Below are positions 26,474 through 35,955 of a DNA stretch of 64,000 nt, piece after piece. The position numbers and the translations under genes are program-made. The notes beneath the pieces are model-generated. The model worked only from the letters and a program-made list of their open reading frames with translations. It was not told where the DNA came from and made no database searches. Location: assembly GCF_000008765.1 (NCBI RefSeq), contig NC_003030.1:902001-966000 (forward strand), written 5' to 3'. Position 1 is the stretch's first letter. The number at the start of each line of letters is the position of its first letter. The stretch comes from Clostridium acetobutylicum ATCC 824 (lineage in GTDB: Bacteria; Bacillota; Clostridia; Clostridiales; Clostridiaceae).

Positions 26474-26515
26474 AAGCTGCGTAACCAAGAAAATTAACAT
26501 TAGTAAGGAAGAATA

Positions 26516-26530
26516 TGTTTATCGTAAACA
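26516..26530. promoter_or_regulatory. Operator-like palindrome 2 of the PL1 gene
   Basis: TGTTTATCGTAAACA is a near-perfect palindrome with a TCG centre, 26 bases before the start codon of the pectate lyase. Its arms resemble palindrome 1, which suggests a two-site operator. Confidence 0.5.
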
Positions 26531-26555
26531 AAAAGATATGAAAAGGGGATAAAAA

Positions 26556-28250
26556 ATGGGAAGAAGATTTTCAAAGAGATTATTGGTGGCTATTTTAGCA
26601 TCATCAATGGCAATAAGTGCAACTTTTAGCGCTAATGCTTCAACTAAATATGGAAAAAATTATGTGTCATCAGTAACTAAGGCGGTAGAGACATCAGCAG
26701 TATCTATATTAGAGAGTGAAGGTTCTTTAGAATCTGCTAATGTTGAATGGAGTCCAGTTCAAGGCGCTGCATCATATAATGTTTATTACAAGGCAGCAGA
26801 TGCACTAGACTCTAGTTATACAAAAATTGATGATGAACTGATTAGACAATATCCGTCATCATTTAGAGCAGATGTATTAGGTTTAGCTGCTGGAAATTAT
26901 GTATTAAAGATAGTTCCTGTTGTAAATGGTGTGGATGCTATTAATGAAGAAGCAACTACACAAGCCCTAACAGTAAAAGCAAATAAAAGAGAAGGGTTTG
27001 CATTTTCGCCTGCATCACCAATGAAGACAAGCTCAGGTGGATATAATGATGATGGTACAGTAGCAAGTAATGCTGAGATATTATATATTACAGCTAGTAA
27101 TGTAAACACTGTAACTGAAAATGTTGTAACAAATGCAAAAGGAACTAAAACTACTTGTACAGGTCTTGTAAATATTTTAGCTGGACGTCAAAAAGGCTAT
27201 GATAAAAGTCCACTTATTATTCGTATGATAGGCGAAATTAAGGCATCCGATATTACAGGACTTAATGAGCACACATATATACAGTTAAAAGGTTGTTATA
27301 ATGTTACTTTTGAAGGTGTAGGTAAGGATGCTACAGCTTATGGTTGGGGATTTTTAATTCGTGATGCTCGTAATTTAGAACTTAGAAATGTAGGAATCAT
27401 GATGTTTGGTGATGATGCAATATCACTTGACACAGATAATCAGAATATTTGGGTTCATAATAATGACCTTTTCTATGGTGCTGCAGGACATGATGCAGAC
27501 CAAGTTAAAGGTGATGGATCTTGCGATATAAAACAAGACTCAACCTTTGTTTCAGTTTCTTACAACCACTTCCATGATTCTGGTAAATCATCACTTTGTG
27601 GTATGCAGGATACACAAAATTACTATGTGACATATCACCATAACTGGTTTGATCATTCTGATTCGAGACATCCTCGTATAAGGGTTGGATCAGTTCATGT
27701 TTATAATAACTATTTTGATGGAAATGCAAAATATGGAGTTGGTGTTACAAAGGGAGCTTCAGCATTTGTAGAAGCTAATTACTTTAGAGATTGCAAGTAC
27801 CCAATGTTAAGCTCACTTCAGGGTACTGATATATTTTATGACAGCAAAGGAGATTTTTCAGGAGAAGACGGTGGTATGATAAAAGCATACAACAATAAAA
27901 TAGAGGGGGCTACAAGACTTGTTTATGCAAATCAGGATCCTATTCAATTTGATGCGTATTTAGCTTCATCAAGAAATGAAGTTGTTCCAAGCACATATAA
28001 AACCTTAGTTGGAGGAACTACTTATAATAACTTTGATACAAGTTCAGTAATGTATAAGTATCAACCAGATTCACCAGACGATGTTAAGGAAAGTGTTACT
28101 AGTTATGCAGGAAGAGTTGATGGTGGAGATTTAATATTCAACTTTACTGATGCAGATGATACAAGTAGTGTGATAAATCCAGATTTAATGGCTAAAGTTA
28201 AAAATTATAGTTCTACTTTAGTATCAGATGGAAGTAAAGTTGTAAAATAA
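26556..28250 (+). CDS. Secreted pectate lyase, polysaccharide lyase family 1
   Basis: This 564-aa protein has a cleavable signal peptide (about 1-29, ending FSANAS). A fibronectin-III-like segment follows (about 50-140; VEWSPVQGAASYNVYYKA), then a right-handed beta-helix lyase domain (about 145-480). Family 1 features are DADQVKGDGSCDIKQDSTFVSVSYNHF and DSRHPRIRVG, the latter holding the catalytic Arg. It cleaves polygalacturonate by beta-elimination with calcium, outside the cell. No dockerin or CBM is seen, so it is a free enzyme rather than cellulosomal. The start follows AAAAGGGGATAAAA, and two palindromic operators precede it. Confidence 0.92.
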   Translation: MGRRFSKRLLVAILASSMAISATFSANASTKYGKNYVSSVTKAVETSAVSILESEGSLESANVEWSPVQGAASYNVYYKAADALDSSYTKIDDELIRQYPSSFRADVLGLAAGNYVLKIVPVVNGVDAINEEATTQALTVKANKREGFAFSPASPMKTSSGGYNDDGTVASNAEILYITASNVNTVTENVVTNAKGTKTTCTGLVNILAGRQKGYDKSPLIIRMIGEIKASDITGLNEHTYIQLKGCYNVTFEGVGKDATAYGWGFLIRDARNLELRNVGIMMFGDDAISLDTDNQNIWVHNNDLFYGAAGHDADQVKGDGSCDIKQDSTFVSVSYNHFHDSGKSSLCGMQDTQNYYVTYHHNWFDHSDSRHPRIRVGSVHVYNNYFDGNAKYGVGVTKGASAFVEANYFRDCKYPMLSSLQGTDIFYDSKGDFSGEDGGMIKAYNNKIEGATRLVYANQDPIQFDAYLASSRNEVVPSTYKTLVGGTTYNNFDTSSVMYKYQPDSPDDVKESVTSYAGRVDGGDLIFNFTDADDTSSVINPDLMAKVKNYSSTLVSDGSKVVK

Positions 28251-28270
28251 AATTAAAATACAGGTAAAGA

Positions 28271-28316
28271 GCTGTCCTATAGTTGTTTTTTTATTAACTA
28301 TAGGCGGCTTTTTTTT
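28271..28316 (+). terminator. Terminator of the PL1 gene
   Basis: GCTGTCCTATAGTT (28271-28284) pairs with AACTATAGGCGGC (28296-28308), followed by a run of T. Confidence 0.85.
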
Positions 28317-28451
28317 ATTGTAATTTACGCTTATTTATCAACTATTTTGTTTAATAAAATCGTAATTTTGTGGTAAATATAAAACAATTAAAAAAGATTC
28401 AACTTTGTTACAAGTTAAGGCGCTTTATAATGATTATAACTTCAACATTAA

Positions 28452-28479
28452 TAAAGATTAGTCGAAAAAAATCGATAAA
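28452..28479 (+). promoter_or_regulatory. Sigma-28 (SigD) type promoter of the MCP gene
   Basis: TAAA (28452-28455), 15 bases, then ATCGATAA match the flagellar sigma consensus TAAA-N15-GCCGATAA closely. It would place this receptor in the motility regulon. Confidence 0.65.
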
Positions 28480-28519
28480 TAATAAATACTATTATAAATC
28501 GATTGAAGAGGTGTTTTAA

Positions 28520-30526
28520 ATGAATGAAAAGTCAGGAGTGAATTTTAGAAGTATAAGAGTCAAACTGGTGGCAATATTGCTATTATTATGTTTAATACCA
28601 ATTATGATTTCTGGAGTTTATAATTATTATAAGGCTAGTGAACTTTTATCAAATCAATTTCAATCCTCAACTTTGGAAACTTTAAAAGCAGTTAGTAACT
28701 CTATGGATAACTATTTTTCTGTATTTGAATCAGAAATAAATTTAATGGCTGAAAATCCTATGCTGAAAAATATGGATAATGATCCCAGGGGAGCACAAGG
28801 AGCATATGATTTATTTGAAAGTGTAATGAAAAGTAGAAATGATATTTTGAAAGTTTACATAGGGGAGCCAAATAAAAATTTTGTAAATTGCCCAAAGACT
28901 AAGATGCCAGATAGTTTTGATCCTACAATGAGACCATGGTATAAAAATGCTCTTAATAAAACAGGAGAGATAGTTTATACAGGTCCATATAAAGCTGCTA
29001 GTACGGGAAAGATGGTAATTTCATTGTCAAAGACTATTGAAAATAACGGCAAAGTTGTTGGAGTAGTATCAATGGATTTAAGTTTGGATGAATTATCAAA
29101 AAAACTATCTAACACAAAGATTGGACAATCTGGATATATATTTGTAACTGATTCAAATGGAGTTATGATTTCTCATCCGGATAAAAGTCTTCTTGGAAAT
29201 AATTCTACAGTGACTGCTCTAAGTTACTGGAAGGATGTAAAAAAAACATCTAGTGGTTTTGAAACCTACAGTTATAAGGGCAAACAAAAATACATAGTTT
29301 ATAATACAGATAATAGAACAGGATGGAAGATGATGGCATCCATGCCTACAAGTGAGTTAACATCTAAAACAAAGTCCATTCAAAGTGCTGGTATAACTAT
29401 ATTTGTTTTAATTGCAGTTATTGGAACAGTTATAGCAATTTTTGTAAGTAGAAGTATAACTTCGAAAATTATAATATTAAAGGAAATTTTTAAAAAAGCT
29501 TCTCAAGGAGATTTGACAGCTGAGGTTAATATAAGGACAAAAGATGAATTTGAGGAATTAGGAAATAGTTTTAATGTTATGACAACAAAAATAGGTGAAT
29601 TAATATTGAGCTTAACCTCTTCCTCACAAGTAATATCTAAAACTTCTGGTGATGTAAATAGGATGGCTTTAGAAACGAATAATGCTGTAAATGAGGTAGC
29701 AACAAGCATAGATCAAGTTGCTCAAGGAGCATCTGAAACGGCTCATGATATACAATCTAGTGTGGAAGCTATTAATAATCTTGCTGAAAAAATAGATGAG
29801 ATAGATAAATTGACAAATGATATGATTAGTACATCTGATAAGTCAAATAAATTGAGTAATGAAGGCTTAGAGGTTATGCATTCTCTTACAGATAAAACAG
29901 AAAAGAATATAGAGGCATCTAAAGGTGTAACTTCGGTTGTTTCGGCAATGAAAGAGGAAACTGATAAAATATCAATGATTACAGATACGATTAATGAAAT
30001 AGCTGATCAAACCAATCTATTAGCATTGAATGCGGCAATTGAGGCAGCTAGGGCTGGAGAGGCTGGAAAAGGCTTTTCTGTAGTTGCAGATGAAATTCGA
30101 AAACTTGCAGAACAGTCTACTTCTGCAACTAATGAGATTCAAGAATTGATTTCAGGAATTAAGGATAAAACAGATAGTGCAGTAAGGTCAATGGAGCTAT
30201 CTAATATAATTGTAGGTGAGCAAAGTGAGGTAGTTAATGATACAAAAGAGATATTTAATAAAATACTTAAGTGTATTAATGAAATTATTGATCAAATAAA
30301 ATTGGTTCAGTCAGCAACAATTGAAACTAACAGGGAAAAGACTCAGTTAATCGGAAGAATGCACAACATATCAGCAGTTTCAGAACAGTCATCTGCAAGT
30401 GCAGAGGAGGTATCAGCTACAGCTGAAGAAGTAACAGCAGTAATGAGTGAATTTACAACTTCAGCAGGAGAATTAAATAATCTTTCTTCAGAATTAGAAA
30501 AGCAAATTAAAAAATTTAAAATATAA
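28520..30526 (+). CDS. Methyl-accepting chemotaxis protein with Cache sensor
   Basis: This 668-aa receptor begins with a membrane helix (about 13-33), then an extracellular dCache_1 domain (about 40-280; [41 protein letters not shown]). A second helix (about 291-312), a HAMP domain and a cytoplasmic signalling domain follow. The signalling hairpin tip [21 protein letters not shown] is intact. It senses a small ligand outside and controls CheA. The ATG follows GAGGTGTTTTAA. It sits behind the PL1 pectate lyase but has its own sigma-28 promoter. Confidence 0.95.
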   Translation: MNEKSGVNFRSIRVKLVAILLLLCLIPIMISGVYNYYKASELLSNQFQSSTLETLKAVSNSMDNYFSVFESEINLMAENPMLKNMDNDPRGAQGAYDLFESVMKSRNDILKVYIGEPNKNFVNCPKTKMPDSFDPTMRPWYKNALNKTGEIVYTGPYKAASTGKMVISLSKTIENNGKVVGVVSMDLSLDELSKKLSNTKIGQSGYIFVTDSNGVMISHPDKSLLGNNSTVTALSYWKDVKKTSSGFETYSYKGKQKYIVYNTDNRTGWKMMASMPTSELTSKTKSIQSAGITIFVLIAVIGTVIAIFVSRSITSKIIILKEIFKKASQGDLTAEVNIRTKDEFEELGNSFNVMTTKIGELILSLTSSSQVISKTSGDVNRMALETNNAVNEVATSIDQVAQGASETAHDIQSSVEAINNLAEKIDEIDKLTNDMISTSDKSNKLSNEGLEVMHSLTDKTEKNIEASKGVTSVVSAMKEETDKISMITDTINEIADQTNLLALNAAIEAARAGEAGKGFSVVADEIRKLAEQSTSATNEIQELISGIKDKTDSAVRSMELSNIIVGEQSEVVNDTKEIFNKILKCINEIIDQIKLVQSATIETNREKTQLIGRMHNISAVSEQSSASAEEVSATAEEVTAVMSEFTTSAGELNNLSSELEKQIKKFKI

Positions 30527-30533
30527 GTAAAGT

Positions 30534-30568
30534 AAAAACCGTATTGAGTTTATGCAATACGGTTTTTT
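30534..30568. terminator. Terminator after the MCP gene
   Basis: AAAAACCGTATTG and CAATACGGTTTTT form a 13-bp stem ending in T. It is symmetrical and can also serve the convergent gene at 30571. Confidence 0.88.
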
Positions 30569-30570
30569 AT

Positions 30571-31200
30571 CTAATTTTTGTATGGAATATTTTTTAGATT
30601 TATGGAAGTAATAGTTTTTGAGTGTGTGTCAAAGTAAATGCGAAGCTCTTGACCATAATTTCCTATATCTGTATTGTAATAAATTATCCAACCAGCTTGT
30701 TTCATATAGTCAGTTTTTGGAGCACCATACGCTTTGATGACGTCATTATATGTTGAGTTAAGGGTGATTCCTTTTGGCAGCACTACTGTGTTTTTATATG
30801 AAGAACTTGTTTTAGCTACAACGATAGCCCCAAGCATTGCATCATCAAATTTAACAGTAGCTCCACTTGTATTGAAAAGTGTTACATCAATTTTGCTTTC
30901 TTCACTTTTACTGCCATCATCCATATGTATTGATTGTACGTAATATCCATCCTTTAATGGTTGTCCTTTATCTGCGTAATCATTAAATTTAAAACCATCA
31001 TCTACTAGTTGTTTTGCTTTCATAGGTAGAGAGTACTTTTTTCCATTCAGAGTTATGTCGCCACTTAGAGGATCGGATTTCATTTGCGAAGTGTATTTTT
31101 TTATGTCTTCAGTTGTAAGTTTTTTTATCTTAGTAGAATTAGTACAGGCTGGTAACATAATTAAGAATAGACTTAAACATATGATAGTTATTTTTTTCAT
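30571..31200 (-). CDS. Lipoprotein of unknown function
   Basis: This 209-aa protein has a lipoprotein signal with lipobox LPAC (Cys19). A helical start is followed by a beta-rich domain that recalls DUF5105/TcaA-like extracellular modules (VTLFNTSGATVKFDDAMLG). Residues about 145-205 have the pattern TLNSTYNDVIKAYG ... IYFDTHSKTITSI, similar to BLIP-like SmpA/OmlA-type repeats. I cannot assign a role. The start ATG is preceded by AAAGGAAATAACT. It is anchored outside the membrane. Confidence 0.75.
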   Translation of the reverse strand: MKKITIICLSLFLIMLPACTNSTKIKKLTTEDIKKYTSQMKSDPLSGDITLNGKKYSLPMKAKQLVDDGFKFNDYADKGQPLKDGYYVQSIHMDDGSKSEESKIDVTLFNTSGATVKFDDAMLGAIVVAKTSSSYKNTVVLPKGITLNSTYNDVIKAYGAPKTDYMKQAGWIIYYNTDIGNYGQELRIYFDTHSKTITSINLKNIPYKN

Positions 31201-31444
31201 AGTTATTTCCTTTCCTTTGTTAAAATATAGTGTTATTTAAGTGAGTTTTATTATATCATAATACAAAAACATATAAAATGTTTTAATCATATTGCATATG
31301 TAAGGCGATTATAAATTTTAAATTATTAAATACACAGTATATTATAGGATTTATTGTATATATTTAATTATTAAAAAATTTATCAAAATATATTTATAAA
31401 AAAAAATTTATTGAAGAATATAATAATGAAAGGAGGAAATATAT
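31201..31444. other. AT-rich intergenic region
   Basis: These 244 bases are extremely AT-rich, with no gene, repeat or clear promoter that I can support. The ribosome binding site for the 31445 gene (AAAGGAGG) closes it. Confidence 0.4.
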
Positions 31445-31588
31445 ATGAGTAAAAAGCTAACTAGAACAAAACTTAAAATGGCTGCAATAGAAAAAAACAT
31501 GATGGAAGTAGGAGCTGAATTATATAGTAATCTTGAAGTAAGAGATGAAATTAAAAAGAAGCTTAAAAATAAAAAAGTTAAGACATAA
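31445..31588 (+). CDS. Small basic 47-aa protein
   Basis: ATG at 31445 lies behind a near-perfect GAAAGGAGG (ending eight bases before). It opens a 47-codon frame encoding MSKKLTRTKLKMAAIEKNMM, a Val-Gly-Ala-Glu segment and a Lys-rich tail (EIKKKLKNKKVKT). It is predicted to be a single amphipathic, positively charged helix. The ribosome binding site is strong and codon use is normal, which favours a real gene. I do not recognise the family. Small basic proteins of this type can bind nucleic acid or membranes, but nothing here shows which. Confidence 0.6.
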   Translation: MSKKLTRTKLKMAAIEKNMMEVGAELYSNLEVRDEIKKKLKNKKVKT

Positions 31589-31944
31589 AGTATAGATTAG
31601 CTTAATATATATTAAAAAATTTATAATAATATCGAAAATAAGTTAAGGTTTATTTGTCAACTTTATAATAAAATACTGTAAATATATATTCTTATGTCAA
31701 TATTATAAGGCGAAATTAAGTAATAAGTATTTTATAACAACATATATTTGGAATATAAATAATATAAAAAAGTTGATTTATTTATGAAACTGTGGTAATC
31801 TTAATCAAGACTTAAATTTAATAGTAAATAATGCAGCACAATATATTTCAATTAGCACTTAGTAAGATTTGGTAGTTAAGGAATTTTATTGGTGAGGTAT
31901 TACAATGAGTTTAAGATCAATAAAATTTTGGAGGTATACAGTAT
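31589..31944 (+). other. Leader region of the cold-shock gene
   Basis: A possible promoter, TTGATT (31773-31778) and TAATCT (31796-31801) with 17-bp spacing, would give a leader of about 137 bases. Long leaders are typical of cold-shock mRNAs, whose structure changes with temperature. No other gene is seen here. Confidence 0.4.
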
Positions 31945-32142
31945 ATGACTGGTACAGTTAAATGGTTTAATGGAGAAAAAGGTTTTGGATTTATTACAGG
32001 AGAAGATGGAAACGATGTTTTCGCTCACTATTCTCAAATAAATGTAGATGGATACAAAACTCTTGAAGAAGGTCAAAAAGTTTCTTATGATGTTGTTAAG
32101 GGACCAAAAGGACTTCAAGCTGAAAATATTACACTTGCATAA
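31945..32142 (+). CDS. csp: Cold-shock domain protein
   Basis: This 65-aa protein is a single OB-fold cold-shock domain with RNP1 (KGFGFI) and RNP2 (VFAHY), aromatic residues that stack on single-stranded nucleic acid, and the usual family length. It acts as an RNA chaperone or antiterminator. The ATG follows GGAGGTATACAGTAT. It has its own terminator. Confidence 0.96.
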   Translation: MTGTVKWFNGEKGFGFITGEDGNDVFAHYSQINVDGYKTLEEGQKVSYDVVKGPKGLQAENITLA

Positions 32143-32155
32143 GTAATAGAGCTTT

Positions 32156-32184
32156 AACCCCTGAGTATTTACTCAGGGGTTTTT
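32156..32184 (+). terminator. Terminator of the cold-shock gene
   Basis: AACCCCTGAGTA and TACTCAGGGGTT form a 12-bp stem with a two-base loop, followed by TTT. Confidence 0.9.
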
Positions 32185-32234
32185 ATGTACTGTAAAACTT
32201 ATTTGAAATATTATTAGATAAAATAAATAAACTT

Positions 32235-32294
32235 AAAAAACTGCACATAACATATAGGGATTAGCAAATTCTTATATGTTATGTGCAGTTTTTT
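32235..32294. repeat. Long perfect inverted repeat upstream of hypC
   Basis: A 22-bp perfect stem (32235-32256 with 32273-32294) has a 16-base loop and A/T ends. It looks like a strong bidirectional terminator, but the cold-shock gene has already been terminated at 32184 and no gene lies between. It may insulate the hyp operon or regulate it. Confidence 0.75.
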
Positions 32295-32316
32295 TATATT
32301 TCTAGATACGAATTCA

Positions 32317-32345
32317 TTGATTTAAAAAAACATATACTTTAATTT
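32317..32345 (+). promoter_or_regulatory. Possible promoter of the hyp operon
   Basis: TTGATT (32317-32322) and TAATTT (32340-32345) are 17 bp apart, about 30 bases before hypC. The match to consensus is moderate. Confidence 0.4.
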
Positions 32346-32375
32346 TATAGAAGAATTTTATTAGGAGGAGTTAGT

Positions 32376-32591
32376 ATGTGTTTGGCTGTTCCAGGAGAAG
32401 TTTTGAAAATAAGTGATTGTAGGGGTGTTGTTAAAGTTGGAAATTTAAAGAGAGAGGTGTTTATGCATCTTGTCCCTGAGGTTAAGATTGGACAATATGT
32501 TTTAATTCATGCGGGCTGTGCAATTGAAATAATTGATGAAAAGGCAGCAAAAGAAACTCTTGAGATTTTAAGGAAGTTATCAGACGATTAA
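32376..32591 (+). CDS. hypC: Hydrogenase maturation chaperone HypC
   Basis: This 71-aa protein begins MCLAVPGEV; the Cys after Met is the residue that carries the Fe(CN)2CO precursor with HypD. The rest is a small OB-like barrel. It delivers iron to the large subunit of [NiFe] hydrogenase. The start follows AGGAGGAGTTAGT. It leads the hypC-E-F-D operon. Confidence 0.96.
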   Translation: MCLAVPGEVLKISDCRGVVKVGNLKREVFMHLVPEVKIGQYVLIHAGCAIEIIDEKAAKETLEILRKLSDD

Positions 32592-32634
32592 ATATTTTAG
32601 TCTGTAGAAGGTAAGTAGGAAGGTGAAAACTAAA

Positions 32635-33642
32635 ATGGAGAATAAGATATTATTAAGCCATGGAAGTGGTGGTAAACAAACTAGTAGTCTAATAAATAAT
32701 TTGTTTGTGAAATATTTTGATAATAATATTATAAAAGCGATGAATGATTCTGCACAAATAAAGTTAGTTGGTACTAGAATTGCATTTACAACAGATTCGT
32801 TTGTCATTTCTCCGCAGTTTTTTAAGGGAGGGGATATCGGTAAACTTGCAGTGTGTGGAACAGTAAATGATTTATCAGTAAGTGGTGCAAGACCATGTTA
32901 TCTAACAAGTGCATTTATTATAGAAGAAGGATATTCAATGGAAAGCCTTGAGCTCATTGTAAAATCTATGGCCGAAACTGCTAAAAAAGCAGGAGTTAAA
33001 ATTGTGGCTGGAGATACTAAGGTGGTTGAAAAGGGAAATGTAGATGGTGTGTATATAAATACTACAGGCATAGGGGAGCTGTATAATAATATAAATATTA
33101 GTGCTAGTAGGGCAGAGGTTGGAGATTTAATTATTGTGAATGGAAATATTGGAGAACATGGTATGAGTATTATGTGTGAAAGAAGTGGAATAGATATATA
33201 TGGAGAATTGAAAAGTGATTGTGATCCTTTAAATGAATTAGTAGGTTGTATGCTCAAGGTATGTAAAGATATTCATGTTATCAGAGATGCTACTAGAGGG
33301 GGCATTGCAGCAGTTTTAAATGAAATAGCAGAAGCTAGTGATGTATCTGTTGAGCTTAATTATGAGAATATACCTGTAAGTGAGGAAGTAAAGGGAGCGT
33401 GTGAATTACTTGGTTTAGATCCATTATATATTGCTAATGAGGGGAAGCTTTGTTGTTTTGTACCCAAAGAATATGCACTAAATGTGCTTAAAGAGATGAA
33501 AAAGAATGTATTGGGCAAGAATGCTGCTATTATTGGAAAAGTAGTTGAAGAAACTCATTATAAGGTATATTTGAAAACTGTTGTTGGAGGAAAGAGAATA
33601 GTAGATATGTCGTCTGGTGAACAGTTCCCTAGAATATGTTAA
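32635..33642 (+). CDS. hypE: Hydrogenase maturation protein HypE
   Basis: This 335-aa protein has the AIR-synthase-like (PurM) fold with the ATP-binding motif LLSHGSGGK and GDTKVVEKG. Its last residues are PRIC, the essential C-terminal Cys335 that accepts a carbamoyl group from HypF and is dehydrated to a thiocyanate to give the cyanide ligand. The ATG at 32635 is preferred over the GTG at 32623, which lies inside the Shine-Dalgarno. Confidence 0.96.
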   Translation: MENKILLSHGSGGKQTSSLINNLFVKYFDNNIIKAMNDSAQIKLVGTRIAFTTDSFVISPQFFKGGDIGKLAVCGTVNDLSVSGARPCYLTSAFIIEEGYSMESLELIVKSMAETAKKAGVKIVAGDTKVVEKGNVDGVYINTTGIGELYNNINISASRAEVGDLIIVNGNIGEHGMSIMCERSGIDIYGELKSDCDPLNELVGCMLKVCKDIHVIRDATRGGIAAVLNEIAEASDVSVELNYENIPVSEEVKGACELLGLDPLYIANEGKLCCFVPKEYALNVLKEMKKNVLGKNAAIIGKVVEETHYKVYLKTVVGGKRIVDMSSGEQFPRIC

Positions 33643-33666
33643 GAATTAAAAGCATTGGAGGATATC

Positions 33667-35955
33667 ATGTTTAAAAGGTTATTATTAAAAATAGAAGGGA
33701 TTGTACAAGGTGTGGGTTTTAGACCTTTTGTTTATAGACAGGCTAGTTTGCTTGGTTTAAAGGGTTGGGTCAGCAATAATTCTGCTGGGGTATATATTGA
33801 TGTAGAAGGTGAAAGTTCAAATTTATATGAATTCATTGATAAACTGAAATATGATAAACCTTTTTTGTGTAGAATAGAAAATATCGCTATTGAGGAAAAA
33901 ACAGCTGTGAATTACAGGAGTTTTAAAATAAAAAGAAGTGAGGATAAATATAATAAAACTACTCTCATTTCCCCTGATATAGGTATATGTGAAAAATGTA
34001 TTGAGGATATCACAAATCCATCAAGTAAAAGGTATAAGTATCCCTTTGCTAGTTGTACAAATTGTGGACCTAGATTTTCTATATTAAAGGCTATTCCGTA
34101 TGATAGAAAAAACACGACTATGAACAAATTTAAGCTGTGTTCAGCTTGTGATAAAGAATACAATGATTATAACAATAGGAGATTTTATGCTGAAACTAAT
34201 TCCTGCAAAATTTGCGGTCCTCATATTTGGATTGAAAATCATAATGGAGTAAAAATAGAAGTCGATGACGAATTAAATTGGACAAGAAAAAAGCTTAAAG
34301 AAGGCAAAATTTTTGCTATAAAAGGCTTAGGCGGCTTTCAACTTGTTTGTGACGCAGAGAATGAAGAAGCAATAAAGAAGCTTAGACAGAAGAAGAATAG
34401 ACAACATAAACCATTTGCTGTTATGGTTAAAGATATTGAAACTGCAAAAAAGTATTGCAGTGTAAATTATAAAGAAGAGAAATTACTAAAAAGTAAAGTA
34501 AAACCTATAGTTATACTAAATAGATCTAATTATAATAAAATACCTAAGGTGATAGCTCCATATCAAAAAACATTGGGAGTTATGCTTCCATATACTCCAT
34601 TACATTACTTGCTATTTTCAGATGATATAGAGGTTCTTATAATGACTAGTGCAAATGCCCATGGACTGCCTTTGGAGTATAAAAATGAAAGCGCAATTGA
34701 TAAACTGGGAAATATTGCAGATTATTTTTTGCAACATAATAGAGATATAAATGTGCCAATAGATGATTCAATTGTAAGGGTAGTAAATGGACAAGAATGT
34801 GTTATAAGACGAGCACGAGGATATACACCAAATCCAATTAAAAGTGATAACGTAAGAGAAATATTGGCTTGTGGATCTAATATGAAGAATACATTTTGTA
34901 TAGCAAAGAATAATTTTATGTTTTTAAGTCAATATAATGGCGATTTAGAAAATGTGGAAACCATAGATAGGTACATAAATAACATTAGACATTTTGAAAA
35001 AATATTTAAATTTACTCCGGGGTATATAGCTTGTGATATGCATCCCAATTATTTATCTATTATATACGACAATTATTCAAAGCTACCTAAAATAGAGGTT
35101 CAGCACCATCATGCTCATATAGTTAGTTGTTTAACAGAAAATAAAGTTAAAGGAAAAGTTATAGGAATTGCCTATGATGGGACAGGGTATGGAACAGATA
35201 AAAAAGTATGGGGAGGGGAATTTTTTATTTGTGATACAAAAAAGTTTATCAGGCTTGCACATCTTAAATATGTGAAAATGCCTGGCGCTGAAATGGCAAT
35301 AAGAGAAAATTGGAGAATGGCTGTAGCTTATATTTACAGTGTTTTTGAATCTGGTAAATATAATGAAAAACACTTATTGAAAACTATAATGAAATTATAT
35401 GGTGAAAAGGCAATTAAGCTTATAGATATAATTAAAGCAAATATAAATTGTCCGGAAACCTCTAGTATGGGGCGCTTATTTGATGCAGCTGCAAGCTTAA
35501 TTGGAGTTAGAGATAATATTACGTATGAAGGACAGGCAGCTAGTGAGCTTGAAGCAGTTATTGAATTAAAATGTAAGCAGTATTATGAATATGATATAAG
35601 ATTTAAAGATGATAACTATATTATAGAGGGTGATAAAGTTATAAAAGGTATTATACAAGATAAAATATCAGGGGTTACCATGGGGGAGATGTCCTCTAAA
35701 TTTCATAATACTGTAGTTGAATTTTCAAAGGATGTATGTAAATTGCTTAGGAAGAAAACTGCGATTAATCAGGTAGCCTTAAGCGGTGGAGTATTTCAAA
35801 ATTCCTATTTGTTAAAAAATTTAGTTGATTCTTTAAAAAAAGAGGCTTTTATAGTTTATACAAATAAAGAAATACCAACAAATGATGGAGGTATTGCCTT
35901 AGGACAGATCATTGTGGCAAACGAAATTTTAAATAATAGAGAAGGAATAAAATAA
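33667..35955 (+). CDS. hypF: Carbamoyltransferase HypF
   Basis: This 762-aa protein has the standard order. An acylphosphatase domain (about 1-90; GVGFRPF at 15-21) is followed by two Cys4-type zinc fingers (CEKC ... CTNC and CSAC ... CKIC), a YrdC-like domain (about 200-380) and a Kae1/HypF C-terminal domain (about 385-760; QHHHAHIVSC, GIAYDGTGYGTD). It makes the thiocarbamate on HypE from carbamoyl phosphate. The ATG at 33667 follows GGAGGATATC; 33655 is a TTG upstream of the ribosome binding site. It overlaps hypD by one base. Confidence 0.96.
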   Translation: MFKRLLLKIEGIVQGVGFRPFVYRQASLLGLKGWVSNNSAGVYIDVEGESSNLYEFIDKLKYDKPFLCRIENIAIEEKTAVNYRSFKIKRSEDKYNKTTLISPDIGICEKCIEDITNPSSKRYKYPFASCTNCGPRFSILKAIPYDRKNTTMNKFKLCSACDKEYNDYNNRRFYAETNSCKICGPHIWIENHNGVKIEVDDELNWTRKKLKEGKIFAIKGLGGFQLVCDAENEEAIKKLRQKKNRQHKPFAVMVKDIETAKKYCSVNYKEEKLLKSKVKPIVILNRSNYNKIPKVIAPYQKTLGVMLPYTPLHYLLFSDDIEVLIMTSANAHGLPLEYKNESAIDKLGNIADYFLQHNRDINVPIDDSIVRVVNGQECVIRRARGYTPNPIKSDNVREILACGSNMKNTFCIAKNNFMFLSQYNGDLENVETIDRYINNIRHFEKIFKFTPGYIACDMHPNYLSIIYDNYSKLPKIEVQHHHAHIVSCLTENKVKGKVIGIAYDGTGYGTDKKVWGGEFFICDTKKFIRLAHLKYVKMPGAEMAIRENWRMAVAYIYSVFESGKYNEKHLLKTIMKLYGEKAIKLIDIIKANINCPETSSMGRLFDAAASLIGVRDNITYEGQAASELEAVIELKCKQYYEYDIRFKDDNYIIEGDKVIKGIIQDKISGVTMGEMSSKFHNTVVEFSKDVCKLLRKKTAINQVALSGGVFQNSYLLKNLVDSLKKEAFIVYTNKEIPTNDGGIALGQIIVANEILNNREGIK

